In this document: in pieces, positions 9,039 through 18,882 of the stretch
How the letters are laid out: each line of letters begins with the position of its first letter
How positions within the stretch are numbered: position 1 is the first letter of the stretch
NCBI RefSeq assembly: GCF_905207935.1
Contig: NZ_CAJLNI010000001.1
Coordinates: forward strand, 1-63,905
DNA from: an uncultured Haemophilus sp.
GTDB taxonomy: Bacteria > Pseudomonadota > Gammaproteobacteria > Enterobacterales > Pasteurellaceae
Direction of reading: 5' to 3'
DNA length: 63,905 bases
The notes under the pieces: model-generated
The model's input: only the letters and a program-made list of their open reading frames with translations
What the model was told of the DNA's origin: nothing
The model's database searches: none
Position numbers and translations under genes: made by a program

Positions 9039-9066
9039 TCTGTGTCAGCTAACTCACTGACACAGA
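9039..9066 (-). other. Perfect 10-bp hairpin between bamA and skp
   Basis: TCTGTGTCAG and CTGACACAGA form a perfect ten-bp stem with an eight-base loop in the 103-base bamA-skp spacer. On the minus strand the stem is followed by AAAATTTACT and not by a T run. It therefore looks more like an mRNA processing or stabilising structure than a simple terminator. Confidence 0.6.
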
Positions 9067-9107
9067 ACAAAGATTTTGACTTAAATAGAATATAAAAGTT
9101 CAATTTA

Positions 9108-11486
9108 TTAGAAAGAACCACCAATACTAAATTGGAATTGTTCTACATCATCATTCTCATATTTTTTGATTGGTTTCGCGTAAGAGAATACCAATGGTCC
9201 AATTGGTGATTGCCATTGGAAAGCAACACCAGTTGAAGCACGAACTCGACCTGCTTTGCTGTAATCAGGTAATGTTGCATAAATCGGAGATGATTTTAAG
9301 CCTTCTTTATCTGATTTCCATTTTGTATTCCAAACGCTCGCTGCATCAACGAAAAGTGAGGTTCTTACACTATTTTGGCTTTTATCTCCAACAAATGGAG
9401 TTGGAACAATAAGTTCCACGCTTGCTGTAGCCATCGCATTACCACCAACGACATCAGTGCTTTGATACCATTGACCATATTTATCTTGATAAATCGCATT
9501 AGGACCTACCGCACCGTAAGCAAAGCCACGTAATGAACCGATACCACCAGCCGTATAAAGTTGATAGAACGGTACACGTTTACCACCTAAGCCATTAGCA
9601 TAAGAGGCGGTTGCTTTTCCTGATAACACCCAACGGTGATCACGATCTAATGGGTAGAAACCTTGAAGCTCAGCGCTTAATTTATAATATTTATTGTCTG
9701 AACCTGGAGTTGTTACACGTCCACCTAGGTTTGCTTTTACCCCTTTAGTTGGGAAATAACCACGGTTTAAGCTGTTATAGTTCCACCCAAATGAGAAATC
9801 AAAGTCACTGGTTTTAATTGAGTTGCCAGTCAAATTCATCGATTTCATGTATAAATCACGGTTGTACTCATACGCGAAATTGCTAATTTTATTGTAAGTA
9901 TAACCTAATCCCACATAATATGAGTTATTCTCATTGACTGGGAAACCTAATGTCATGTTACCACCATAAGTGGTACGTTTATAGGTTGATAAGGTATCAC
10001 TTTTTGAGTTATCGTAAGTTTCATAGAATACGTTTCCACCTAAACTTACGCCATCTTTAGTAAAGTATGGTTCTGTATAACCTAAGTTTACACTTGTACC
10101 GTAGTCATTACGTGTACCGGCTAAACTTACCGCAGCGCCCGTTCCCAAGAAGTTATCTTGTTTCACGCTTGCTTGATAGCTGATACCACTCTCTGTACCA
10201 TAACCGATACCAAAGTTAATACTACCGGTATTACGTTCTCTTACTTTATATACGACATCGACTTCATCATTAGAACCTTGAATTGGTTCAATACGATTTT
10301 CTACACTCTCAAAGAAACCCGTTCTATCTAAACGTACTTTACCTAACTCAACTAATTGTGAGTTATACCAAGTCCCTTCTTGCTGACGCATTTCTTGACG
10401 CAATGTACTATCAGCAGAAACCGTATTACCTTCAAAACGAACTTGACGTACAGATAGACGACGACCCGCATCCACAACAAATGTTAAAGCCAGTGTTTTA
10501 TTCGCATCATCAAAAGTTGGTACAGAATTAACTGTTGCGCTACCATAACCTCGCTCACCTAATTTATCTTTAATTAAGCTTTCTACGTATTGCACATCTG
10601 AACGTCTGAAAGTATCATTTAAGTGAAGTTCACCTAATAATGGTTGTAACTCATTAGCCATACCACCTAAGTTACCAACAATACGGGCAGAACTTAAATT
10701 GTATTTTTCACCTTCACTTACATCAATGGTCACATCCGCTTTTGTATGATCTTCATTTAATTGAACATCTGTTTTAGTCACTTTTGCTTTTGCGTAACCA
10801 TTATTTTGGTAGTAATCTTGGATAGCTTGAACATCTTTATCAAACTGAGAACCATCAAACTTATTACCCCAAAGTTTCCACCAAGAATCTGGTTGAAGCT
10901 CCATTTGTTCTTGTAACTTACTGCTCGAAATCGCTTCATTTCCATTAAAAGTCACTGAACGAAGTTTTGCCGTATCATCTTCATCAATTTGAAGGGTAAT
11001 TTCTGCACGGTTATTTGGTAAAGTTGTCACAATTGGTTCAACTTTCGCATTATAACGGCCTACACTCTTATAATGTTCTCTTAAGGTTTTCGCAAACTCT
11101 TCTAATTTCGCACGATTTAATACATCACCACTTTTGAACCCATTTGCATCAAGATTTTGCTTTAAAGCTTCTGTTGGAATAGATGAATTGCCTTTAATAT
11201 TCACTTCAGAAATGATTGGTTTCGCGATAACGCTCACAACTAACGCATCGCCATCTTGGAAAGCTTTAACATCATCAAACTGTCCACTTACGAACAATGA
11301 ACGTACAATATTGGCTACGTCTTTATCCGTTACGCGCTGACCGCTACGAACAGGAAGGCTCGCTAGAATTTGTTGTTCTAAGTCTCCTTGAGCACCGTCA
11401 ACACGAATGTCTTTTGCTACAAATGGTGCCGCAAATACACTCGTTGTAGTACCGAATAATAAACTTGCGATTAGAAGTTTTTTCAT
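9108..11486 (-). CDS. bamA: Outer membrane protein assembly factor BamA
   Basis: Core of the BAM complex, which inserts beta-barrel proteins into the outer membrane. It is 792 residues. The signal peptide (MKKLLIASLLFGTTTSVFAA) is followed by five POTRA domains to about residue 420, then a 16-stranded barrel. The conserved L6 loop motif appears as GSLRGFAYG near residue 650, and the chain ends in the aromatic FSIGGSF expected of an outer-membrane barrel. It lies 26 bases after rseP and upstream of skp, so the insertase and the chaperone that feeds it are encoded together. Confidence 0.97.
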   Translation of the reverse strand: MKKLLIASLLFGTTTSVFAAPFVAKDIRVDGAQGDLEQQILASLPVRSGQRVTDKDVANIVRSLFVSGQFDDVKAFQDGDALVVSVIAKPIISEVNIKGNSSIPTEALKQNLDANGFKSGDVLNRAKLEEFAKTLREHYKSVGRYNAKVEPIVTTLPNNRAEITLQIDEDDTAKLRSVTFNGNEAISSSKLQEQMELQPDSWWKLWGNKFDGSQFDKDVQAIQDYYQNNGYAKAKVTKTDVQLNEDHTKADVTIDVSEGEKYNLSSARIVGNLGGMANELQPLLGELHLNDTFRRSDVQYVESLIKDKLGERGYGSATVNSVPTFDDANKTLALTFVVDAGRRLSVRQVRFEGNTVSADSTLRQEMRQQEGTWYNSQLVELGKVRLDRTGFFESVENRIEPIQGSNDEVDVVYKVRERNTGSINFGIGYGTESGISYQASVKQDNFLGTGAAVSLAGTRNDYGTSVNLGYTEPYFTKDGVSLGGNVFYETYDNSKSDTLSTYKRTTYGGNMTLGFPVNENNSYYVGLGYTYNKISNFAYEYNRDLYMKSMNLTGNSIKTSDFDFSFGWNYNSLNRGYFPTKGVKANLGGRVTTPGSDNKYYKLSAELQGFYPLDRDHRWVLSGKATASYANGLGGKRVPFYQLYTAGGIGSLRGFAYGAVGPNAIYQDKYGQWYQSTDVVGGNAMATASVELIVPTPFVGDKSQNSVRTSLFVDAASVWNTKWKSDKEGLKSSPIYATLPDYSKAGRVRASTGVAFQWQSPIGPLVFSYAKPIKKYENDDVEQFQFSIGGSF

Positions 11487-11512
11487 CGACTTTATCCTAT
11501 AAAAAACAATAG

Positions 11513-12844
11513 TTATAAACGTAAGAAATCATTAAAAAGCACAAAAATTGTTTCAATTAACAAGATTGTTAGCCCTATACGATAACTTAAATTTTGTACC
11601 CGTTCTGAAACAGGTTTTCCTTTGATAGCTTCCGCCGCCAAAAATACGAGATGTCCACCATCTAAAACTGGCAACGGAAATAAATTCATTATGCCTAAAT
11701 TAACACTAATTAACGCGAGAAAACTTAAGAAATAAATCACGCCAGCGTTAGAAGATGCTCCCGCACCTTGGGCAATTGAAATTGGCCCCGCCAAACTGGA
11801 AAATGAAAGCTCTCCACTAAATAATTTCCCGATTGCCTTCACAATAAACCAAGAAATTTGGCCTGTCTTTTCCACACCTTTTTGTAGGGCATCAAGAATA
11901 CCATATTTTAATTCAGTTCGATACTGTTCGCCAACTTTTAAGAACGTCGGACTTAACCCAACAAACCATTTACCATCTCGATTCTTCTCAGGTTGCAAGG
12001 TTTTATTAAAAATTTCTTGATTACGTTCGACCTTGATTGTAAAAGGCTGACCTTGTTGTACCTGTGCGACAAAAGCTTTCCAATCAAGTGCGGTCGAATT
12101 TTCTGCTAAAATTTTATCGCCAATCAATAAGCCCGCTTTTTCAGCCGGTGAGTTCTCCACCACTTTTGATAAAGTCATCTCCACTTTGCTTGAAACTGGA
12201 TTGATTCCTAATGTTTCAAACGCTGTTTCTTTATCCGGCTCAAATGTCCAATTTTGCAGATTAATGGTTCGTTGATAAGGTCGGTTTTCACCAAAAGGCG
12301 TTAATGTGAGCTCAACAGAATCAGAACCTAACTTATCAGTGAGCAATAAATTAATGGTTTCCCAATCGGGTGTATTCTTCCCATCAATTGCCAAAATCTG
12401 AGTATTCGGTTCAATTTGAGCTATCGCAGCCGGTGAATTTGATGTGACGTTTTCAATGACCGGTTTAACACTCGGAATCCCTACAGAATAAATCACCCAA
12501 TATGCCAAAATCGCAAAAATAAAATTGGCCAAAGGGCCTGCCGCAATGACAAAAGCACGTTGCGCAACAGATTTACTTTCAAATGCCTGCGATTTTAATT
12601 CTGCTGGAACTTCTTCATTTCGCCCGTCAAGCATTTTGACATAACCACCAAGCGGAATGGCTGAAATCGCAAATTCGGTGCCCAATTTATCTGTGCGTCG
12701 CCAAATCACTTTACCAAAGCCAATCGAAAAACGATGAACTTTAATACCGCACTTTCTTGCTGCCCAAAAGTGACCGTATTCGTGTACGGCAACCAGTACA
12801 GCAATTGCAACAATAAATGAGCCAAGCGACCACAAAAACGACAT
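11513..12844 (-). CDS. rseP: Site-2 intramembrane metalloprotease RseP
   Basis: Inner-membrane zinc protease that, in the known E. coli pathway, cleaves anti-sigma factor RseA after DegS, releasing sigma-E, and clears signal-peptide remnants. It is 443 residues. The HExxH motif is at His21-Glu22-His25 (VHEYGHFWAARK) in the first membrane helix, two periplasmic PDZ domains lie between, and the second active-site motif FPLPVLDGGHLV is in a C-terminal helix. It starts eight bases after cdsA and is followed by bamA. I saw no rseA-rpoE locus in this window. Confidence 0.96.
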   Translation of the reverse strand: MSFLWSLGSFIVAIAVLVAVHEYGHFWAARKCGIKVHRFSIGFGKVIWRRTDKLGTEFAISAIPLGGYVKMLDGRNEEVPAELKSQAFESKSVAQRAFVIAAGPLANFIFAILAYWVIYSVGIPSVKPVIENVTSNSPAAIAQIEPNTQILAIDGKNTPDWETINLLLTDKLGSDSVELTLTPFGENRPYQRTINLQNWTFEPDKETAFETLGINPVSSKVEMTLSKVVENSPAEKAGLLIGDKILAENSTALDWKAFVAQVQQGQPFTIKVERNQEIFNKTLQPEKNRDGKWFVGLSPTFLKVGEQYRTELKYGILDALQKGVEKTGQISWFIVKAIGKLFSGELSFSSLAGPISIAQGAGASSNAGVIYFLSFLALISVNLGIMNLFPLPVLDGGHLVFLAAEAIKGKPVSERVQNLSYRIGLTILLIETIFVLFNDFLRL

Positions 12845-12852
12845 GTTCTATC

Positions 12853-13719
12853 CTATAACACAAAGAAATAGAAGTATGTGAAGAACGGTACTGCGGCTGT
12901 TAAGCTATCAATACGATCTAAAATACCGCCATGGCCTGGAATTAATTGACTGCTGTCTTTAATGCCTGATTCACGTTTAAACATACTTTCGGCTAAGTCA
13001 CCTAATACAGAAATAGCCACTGTTGCCACAGAAAGCACAACAAAACCACTCATTGCACGACTACCTAATAAGGTTTCACCTGAGAAATGGATAAATACAA
13101 ATGCCAATACCGCCGCGGTGATCATGCCTCCAAATACGCCTTGCCATGTTTTCCCAGGTGATACTTTCGGTGCAAGTTTGTGCTTACCAAAAGCTCGTCC
13201 CGCAAAATAGGCACCAGAATCAGCCGCCCATACCAATACAAACACATAAAGCAATAAGAATAAACCATGATGAGGAGCAGCTGTATAATTATCTAAACGT
13301 AAACGTAAGACTGCTGCAACAAAAGGGATCAGCGTAGAGAAAGCAAACAAGACTTGTAAAGGGATATTTTTACCCCAAAACTTCGCTGAGCTTGGATAAG
13401 TCACCACTAATACTAATGCAAGCGCCCACCAACCGACTGAATTTAACAATAAAAGCGGCAAGTAGTTTTCAAATACTCGACCTGCATCTAAATAATTACC
13501 TTCGTTATAAAGCCAGAGGAAGATAAATGCGCCTAAAAATGCTGCGATACAAAGACGCGCCAAAGGATTTTTAAAACGAGCAAATTGAGCCCACTCCCAA
13601 ATACCAAGCGTCGCCACAAAGCCTAAGGCTAGGGCAAAATAAAATGGGGTAAATAAGAACAAGGCACATAATACCAAAGCAATCAACACAATGGCTGATA
13701 ATACACGTTCTTTAAGCAT
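12853..13719 (-). CDS. cdsA: Phosphatidate cytidylyltransferase
   Basis: Makes CDP-diacylglycerol from phosphatidate and CTP, the branch point for all membrane phospholipids. The products of pssA and psd further along this window use it. It is 288 residues with about eight hydrophobic helices. The C-terminal signature, running from SMFKRESGIKDSSQLIPGHG to LDRID, holds the family's conserved Asp, His and Arg residues, and SPGKTWQGVFGG precedes it. It is separated from uppS by 11 bases and from rseP by eight. Confidence 0.97.
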   Translation of the reverse strand: MLKERVLSAIVLIALVLCALFLFTPFYFALALGFVATLGIWEWAQFARFKNPLARLCIAAFLGAFIFLWLYNEGNYLDAGRVFENYLPLLLLNSVGWWALALVLVVTYPSSAKFWGKNIPLQVLFAFSTLIPFVAAVLRLRLDNYTAAPHHGLFLLLYVFVLVWAADSGAYFAGRAFGKHKLAPKVSPGKTWQGVFGGMITAAVLAFVFIHFSGETLLGSRAMSGFVVLSVATVAISVLGDLAESMFKRESGIKDSSQLIPGHGGILDRIDSLTAAVPFFTYFYFFVL

Positions 13720-13730
13720 AAGTTCTCCGC

Positions 13731-14450
13731 TTATTCTGTCGCGCCAAAACGGCGATGACGTTGTTGATAGCAGGCAATTGCCTGATTAAAATCTTTTTCA
13801 CTAAAATCCGGCCAAAGCACATCTAAAAAACACAATTCCGCATACGCAATTTGCCAAAGCAAGAAATTGCTAATACGTTGCTCACCGCTTGTGCGAATTA
13901 GTAAATCGACTGGCGGCTCATCTTGTGTGACTAAATGTTGCTGGAAAAGTGATTCATTAATATCACTCACCGAAATCTCATTATTTTTTACTTTTTCAGC
14001 TAATTGTTGAGTCGCTTGAACAATATCCCAACAACCACCGTAATTAGCCGCAATATTTAAAGTCAGTGCGGTATTATTTCCCGTTAAATTTTCTGCTTTT
14101 GCGATCTTCTCTTGCAATTTTTCACTAAAACGAGAAACATCACCGATAATCTTTAAACGAATATTATTTTTGTGTAATTTTTTGACTTCTCGATCAAGCG
14201 CTTGCATAAAGAGCGTCATTAAAGCGCTCACTTCTTGCTCTGGACGATTCCAATTTTCGCTGCTAAACGCATATAACGTCAAAAATTTAACACCAGTTTG
14301 TCGTGCATAACTCACCGCACGGCGCACGGCTGCCACACCATTTGTATGGCCAAAAATGCGTAGCTTATTTTGTTGCTTCGCCCAGCGCCCATTACCATCC
14401 ATTATGATGGCAACGTGTTCGGGAATATTATTGTTATCAAGTTCTTTCAT
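13731..14450 (-). CDS. uppS: Undecaprenyl diphosphate synthase (cis-prenyltransferase)
   Basis: Adds eight isopentenyl units to farnesyl diphosphate to give the C55 carrier lipid for peptidoglycan and surface polysaccharides. It is 239 residues. The pyrophosphate-binding loop IIMDGNGRWAKQ is near residue 18, with the SSENWNRP motif and the C-terminal DLLIRTSGEQRISNFLLWQ. It lies 40 bases after dxr, which starts the pathway that makes its isopentenyl substrate, and 11 bases before cdsA. Confidence 0.97.
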   Translation of the reverse strand: MKELDNNNIPEHVAIIMDGNGRWAKQQNKLRIFGHTNGVAAVRRAVSYARQTGVKFLTLYAFSSENWNRPEQEVSALMTLFMQALDREVKKLHKNNIRLKIIGDVSRFSEKLQEKIAKAENLTGNNTALTLNIAANYGGCWDIVQATQQLAEKVKNNEISVSDINESLFQQHLVTQDEPPVDLLIRTSGEQRISNFLLWQIAYAELCFLDVLWPDFSEKDFNQAIACYQQRHRRFGATE

Positions 14451-14490
14451 TCTAAAATATTCGGATTTTATGACCGCACTTTGGTGTATT

Positions 14491-15690
14491 CTACATTAAC
14501 TTTTTAATCAGCGAAGCTGCTAATTCACGTGCTTGCTTATCTACGGCTAATACATCATCAATGCTTGAAATTATAGAAGATGGCATTTGCTCAACTGATA
14601 CTTGGTTAATTTTCGCAATATCCGTAAATTTAATATAGCCATCTAAAAAGGCTTGTACTGCAATTTCATTTGCTGCATTCATAGCGGTTGTCGCATACTG
14701 CCCTTCTGCAAACGCATCGATCGCTAATTTTAAATTTGGATAACGATTAAAATCAGGTTCGATAAATGTCAATTCTTTGATTTTAAAGAAGTCTAATGGT
14801 TCCACACCACTGACTGTACGATTTGGATAAGCCATGGTTTCCGCAATGGGCGTGCGCATATCCGGATTGCCCATTTGAGCAATGACCGAACCATCTACAT
14901 AACGCACCATTGAATGAATAATAGATTGAGGATGAATAATCACTTCCATTTCATCAGTCGATGCATTGAAGAGCCAGCGGGCTTCAATGTACTCTAAACC
15001 TTTATTCATCATCGTGGCAGAATCCACGGAGATTTTTTTACCCATTGACCAGTTTGGATGAGCGATGGCTTGTTCTGGCGTAATATGTTCAAACTCGTTT
15101 AATGGCGTATAACGGAAAGGGCCACCCGAACCAGTTAAGACAATTTTACTGACCCCTAAATCTTTCAAAGGACAGAACCCAACCTTTTCTTGTGCTTCAG
15201 GCGGTAAAGATTGAAAAATCGCGTTATGTTCGCTATCAACAGGCAATAATTTTGCTTTCGACTGCTTCACTGCATCAATAAAGATCTGGCCACACGTCAC
15301 CAAGGATTCTTTATTTGCAAGTAAGACTTTCTTACTCGCTTTTACTGCCGAAAGAGTTGGTAGTAATCCCGCCGCCCCAACAATGGCGGCCATAACTTGA
15401 TCTGCGTCCGGATGTGCAGCTAACTCACAAATCGCTTTCTGTCCGGCTAAGACTTCCGTTTTAATGTGATGCGAGGCTAATTTTTCTCGCAATAACTTTG
15501 CTGCATTTTCATCATCTAATGCAGCAAAGTGCGGTTGAAATTTCACGCATTGTTCAAACATTGTCTCAACATTTTTGCCTCCCACTAACGCAAAGGCATG
15601 GTATTTATCAGGATTACGTTCGATAACAGAAAGGGTGCTATGACCAATAGAACCGGTTGCTCCTAAAATAACAAGATTTTGTTTTTGCAT
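14491..15690 (-). CDS. dxr: 1-deoxy-D-xylulose 5-phosphate reductoisomerase
   Basis: Second enzyme of the MEP isoprenoid pathway, converting DXP to 2-C-methylerythritol 4-phosphate with NADPH. It is 399 residues with the N-terminal NADPH fold LVILGATGSIGHSTL and ANKESLVTCG. The metal and substrate site is VDSEHNAIFQ, with GSGGPFR and the flexible-loop region NWSMGKKISVDSATMMNKGLE split across the active site. It lies 89 bases after frr, with an uptake sequence in the spacer. Confidence 0.97.
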   Translation of the reverse strand: MQKQNLVILGATGSIGHSTLSVIERNPDKYHAFALVGGKNVETMFEQCVKFQPHFAALDDENAAKLLREKLASHHIKTEVLAGQKAICELAAHPDADQVMAAIVGAAGLLPTLSAVKASKKVLLANKESLVTCGQIFIDAVKQSKAKLLPVDSEHNAIFQSLPPEAQEKVGFCPLKDLGVSKIVLTGSGGPFRYTPLNEFEHITPEQAIAHPNWSMGKKISVDSATMMNKGLEYIEARWLFNASTDEMEVIIHPQSIIHSMVRYVDGSVIAQMGNPDMRTPIAETMAYPNRTVSGVEPLDFFKIKELTFIEPDFNRYPNLKLAIDAFAEGQYATTAMNAANEIAVQAFLDGYIKFTDIAKINQVSVEQMPSSIISSIDDVLAVDKQARELAASLIKKLM

Positions 15691-15740
15691 AAAATTTCGA
15701 CCGCACTTTGTGCTTTTATTTTTTTATCAGAATAGAACAA

Positions 15741-15761
15741 GGGCAGACACTTGGTCTGCCC
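15741..15761 (-). terminator. Hairpin after frr
   Basis: GGGCAGAC and GTCTGCCC form an eight-bp GC-rich stem with a five-base loop, just past the frr stop. On the minus strand it is followed by TTGTTCTATT, a poor T tract, so it is likely partial and lets transcription continue into dxr. Confidence 0.5.
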
Positions 15762-15779
15762 CAAAACATGGTTCGACAA

Positions 15780-16337
15780 TTAGAAATCCATTAATTCTTT
15801 TTCTTTATCTGCTAAGATCTCATCCACTTTTTTGATATAGCTATCAGTCACTTTTTGAATGATTTCTTCTGCTTTGTGTTGATCGTTTTCGCTGATTTCT
15901 TTGTCTTTTAATAATGCTTTGATTTTATCATTTGCATCACGACGCACGTTACGAATCGCGACTTTACCTTGCTCACCTTCGTTTTTTACGATTTTGATTA
16001 AATCACGACGACGTTCTTCAGTTAATGGAGGAAGAGGCACGCGAATTGTTGTGCCTGCTGAAGATGGGTTTAAACCTAAATCAGAAGTTAAAATCGCTTT
16101 TTCTACTGCACTGATTAAAGAACGGTCAAATACCGTTACCGCTAAAGTGCGCGCATCTTCTGCAACAACGTTAGCTAATTGACGAAGTGGCGTCGCAGCA
16201 CCATAGTATTCCACTTGGATCGCATCTAATAAGCTAGGTTGAGCACGACCTGTACGGATTTTTGCAATATGCCCACGCAACGCTTCGAGGCTTTTTTCCA
16301 TGCGAGCTTCAGCATCTTGTTTAATTTCATTAATCAT
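15780..16337 (-). CDS. frr: Ribosome recycling factor
   Basis: Splits the post-termination ribosome together with EF-G. It is 185 residues, the usual length, and starts MINEIKQDAEARMEKSLEAL. The family core is seen in IRTGRAQPSLLD, the hinge VPLPPLTEERRRDLIKIVKNEGEQ and VAIRNVRRDANDKIK. It follows pyrH after 124 bases that include a strong hairpin, and precedes dxr, the conserved gammaproteobacterial order. Confidence 0.97.
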   Translation of the reverse strand: MINEIKQDAEARMEKSLEALRGHIAKIRTGRAQPSLLDAIQVEYYGAATPLRQLANVVAEDARTLAVTVFDRSLISAVEKAILTSDLGLNPSSAGTTIRVPLPPLTEERRRDLIKIVKNEGEQGKVAIRNVRRDANDKIKALLKDKEISENDQHKAEEIIQKVTDSYIKKVDEILADKEKELMDF

Positions 16338-16424
16338 TCATCTGTCCTTTTCAATAAATAAAGATAAAACGCAGTGATTTTACTGGATTTTTAGGGAGTT
16401 TTGAATAAATTTATTCACAAAAAA

Positions 16425-16443
16425 GGCGAGATACTTTCTCGCC
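16425..16443 (-). terminator. pyrH terminator
   Basis: GGCGAGA and TCTCGCC pair around a five-base loop. On the minus strand the stem is followed directly by TTTTTTGTG. It is a convincing intrinsic terminator or attenuator between pyrH and frr. Confidence 0.75.
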
Positions 16444-16461
16444 GTTTTATTCGTTTAAAAA

Positions 16462-17175
16462 TTAACTAATCGTTGTACCTTCTTCTGTACCGAGTACAAC
16501 TTTGCGTAACGCACCTGGTTTACACATATTAAATACACGAATTGGCATACCGTGGTCACGCGCAAGTGTGAATGCGGCTAAATCCATTACTTTTAATTCT
16601 TTATCAATCACTTCTGCATAAGATAATTTATGGTATAGCTTCGCATTAGGATTTTTTGCTGGATCGCAATCATACACACCATCAACTTTAGTCGCTTTTA
16701 AAACGATATCCGCTTCAATTTCGATACCGCGTAAGCATGCCGCAGAATCTGTAGTAAAGAACGGGCTACCTGTACCGGCTGAGAAAATAACTACACGTTT
16801 TTCACGTAACATTTTAATCGCTTCAGACCAATTATAGGTATCGCAAATCCCATTTAATTGGAACGCAGACATTAATTTTGCATTCACATCCGCACGATGA
16901 AGCGCATCGCGCATTGCCAAGCCATTCATTACGGTTGCAAGCATCCCCATATGGTCGCCCACTACGCGATTCATGCCGGCTTTAGCTAATTTTGCACCAC
17001 GGAATAAGTTACCACCACCGAGCACAACACCAACTTCCACGCCCATTTCAATTAATTCTTTAATCTCTAACGCCATACGATCAAGGATCGAAGGATCGAT
17101 ACCGAAGCCCTCATCACCTTGCAATGCTTCACCACTTAATTTCAATAAAATACGTTTGTAAATTGGTTGGCTCAT
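16462..17175 (-). CDS. pyrH: Uridylate kinase
   Basis: Phosphorylates UMP to UDP for pyrimidine nucleotide synthesis. In bacteria it is a hexamer of the amino-acid-kinase fold, activated by GTP and inhibited by UTP. It is 237 residues: YKRILLKLSGEALQGDEGFGID at the N-terminus, VVLGGGNLFRG, the UMP-site segment SAGTGSPFFTTDSAACLRGIEI, and KVDGVYDCDPAKNPNA. The gene order pyrH-frr-dxr-uppS matches E. coli. The divergent gene at 17301 shares its 125-base upstream region. Confidence 0.97.
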   Translation of the reverse strand: MSQPIYKRILLKLSGEALQGDEGFGIDPSILDRMALEIKELIEMGVEVGVVLGGGNLFRGAKLAKAGMNRVVGDHMGMLATVMNGLAMRDALHRADVNAKLMSAFQLNGICDTYNWSEAIKMLREKRVVIFSAGTGSPFFTTDSAACLRGIEIEADIVLKATKVDGVYDCDPAKNPNAKLYHKLSYAEVIDKELKVMDLAAFTLARDHGMPIRVFNMCKPGALRKVVLGTEEGTTIS

Positions 17176-17300
17176 TTGTCTTTTCCTTTGTCGGTTACAA
17201 AATTTGGCTTATTCTAGCAAAAGAGCGAAAAAGTTAAAAATGGAAATTGGTCAGAAAAGTGCGATAAAATATCGCTGTTTTGATTTTATAGGTAAACTTT

Positions 17301-18860
17301 ATGAAGATTTCAAAAACCTCACAAATTTTAACCGCACTTTTTTCTTTGGCTTGCGCCATTGCTGCGGGTTATTTGATTTTACGAGGTTCAGGGATGTTTC
17401 CTGAGCCATCTATTAGTCTGATTTTACTCGCGGCTATTTTCATTATTTTATTAAGTAGTAGCCGAAAATCTTTCTATTTTATTTTATTACCCTTAGTTTG
17501 CTTACACGCAATTTATACGCCGACAGGCTTAAATTTTGGTGCACCAAGCTACCAATATATTGCATCGGTTCTCGCGACAGATATGTTAGAGACCAAAGAG
17601 TTTCTCATGCAAATCCCTGTAAGCAGCTATTTAGCTGCATTAGCTATTCCAGTTTTAGTCTTTTTACATTACAAAAGTGCGGTCAAATTTGGGGTAAAAT
17701 TTTATCGCAATAAAACATTCATTGCCCTCGCTACCCTGTTGATTGGCTACAACTTACCGATTGCTGCGCCATTAAAAGAAACAATAGATTCGAGTGTAGA
17801 AATTGTTAATGAATGGCAAAAATTGAAAAAAATGTCACAGGAAAGCAGCTGGGGACAATCCACATTAGAAAATTCTAAATACCAAGATTATGTGATGATT
17901 TTGGGTGAAAGTGCGAGAAAAGATTACTTGCATGCGTATGGATACCCCGTCAATGACACACCATTTATGTCATCTGCAAATGGTACACTGATTGATGGCA
18001 TGACATCCGCCGGAACCAACACTGTCGCCTCATTGCGCTTAATGTTAACGTTACCTGATAAAGAAAAATGGGAACCAAACTATGATTTAAGCTTAGTGGA
18101 TCTCATTAAGTCTGCAGGTCTGAAAACCTACTGGCTGTCTAATCAAGGTTTTTTAGGTGAATATGACACGCCAGTTGCTTCGCTTGCCTCAAAATCTGAT
18201 GAAACCATTTTCTTGAAAAAAGGTGGGAGCTTTAATTCGACAAACTATAGCGATTTTGATTTAATTCCTAAATTTGCCCAAGTTTTAGAAGATCCAACGC
18301 AAGGTAAACGCTTTATTGTATTACACATTTATGGTTCGCATCCGCTTGCTTGTGATCGCGTTGAAGATTACCCGAAAATTTTCAATGACAATGATATTGA
18401 GAAAAAGAACGAATACTTAAATTGCTATATTACATCCATTAAGAAAACCGATAATTTTATTAAGAAAGTGTATGAAACGCTCAAAGAAAACGAGCAAAAA
18501 ACACACCGCACTTTCTCAATGATTTATTTTTCAGATCATGGTTTATGTCATCAGGAAGATGATAAACATGGCGTCACCTTGTTTAACCAAAACTGTCACA
18601 GCCAATTACATCATAATATTCCGCTCTTTAAGATTTCATCTGATGATACGGCACGTAAAGAATACAAAGCCTTTAAATCTGGTTTGAATTTCTTAGAAGG
18701 TATTGCTAATTGGATAGGCATTAAAAATCCGAAGCTCACATTAGAAGAAGATTTATTCTCTGAACAAGCTGACAAAAATGATTATGGTCTGAAAAAACTG
18801 ATTGAAGAAAAATATCGTAAAGATGCAGATCCTGCTATCGATATTCGTCCAAAGAAATAG
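17301..18860 (+). CDS. Phosphoethanolamine transferase-like membrane sulfatase-fold protein
   Basis: A 519-residue EptA/CptA/OpgE-type protein. Several hydrophobic helices fill roughly residues 10-155, followed by a periplasmic alkaline-phosphatase-fold domain. Visible metal and catalytic motifs are LGESARKDYLHAYGYP (Glu203), SAGTNTVASLRLML (candidate phosphoenzyme threonine at about 239 or 241), HIYGSHPLACD and YFSDHGL. Known members move phosphoethanolamine from phosphatidylethanolamine to lipid A, core sugars, Kdo or glucans; the acceptor here cannot be read. H. influenzae has a related gene beside pyrH, as far as I recall. It interrupts the rpsB-tsf / pyrH-frr order on the opposite strand and has its own bidirectional terminator. 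Confidence 0.88.
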   Translation: MKISKTSQILTALFSLACAIAAGYLILRGSGMFPEPSISLILLAAIFIILLSSSRKSFYFILLPLVCLHAIYTPTGLNFGAPSYQYIASVLATDMLETKEFLMQIPVSSYLAALAIPVLVFLHYKSAVKFGVKFYRNKTFIALATLLIGYNLPIAAPLKETIDSSVEIVNEWQKLKKMSQESSWGQSTLENSKYQDYVMILGESARKDYLHAYGYPVNDTPFMSSANGTLIDGMTSAGTNTVASLRLMLTLPDKEKWEPNYDLSLVDLIKSAGLKTYWLSNQGFLGEYDTPVASLASKSDETIFLKKGGSFNSTNYSDFDLIPKFAQVLEDPTQGKRFIVLHIYGSHPLACDRVEDYPKIFNDNDIEKKNEYLNCYITSIKKTDNFIKKVYETLKENEQKTHRTFSMIYFSDHGLCHQEDDKHGVTLFNQNCHSQLHHNIPLFKISSDDTARKEYKAFKSGLNFLEGIANWIGIKNPKLTLEEDLFSEQADKNDYGLKKLIEEKYRKDADPAIDIRPKK

Positions 18861-18882
18861 AAAATCTCAAATTTCAGACAAC

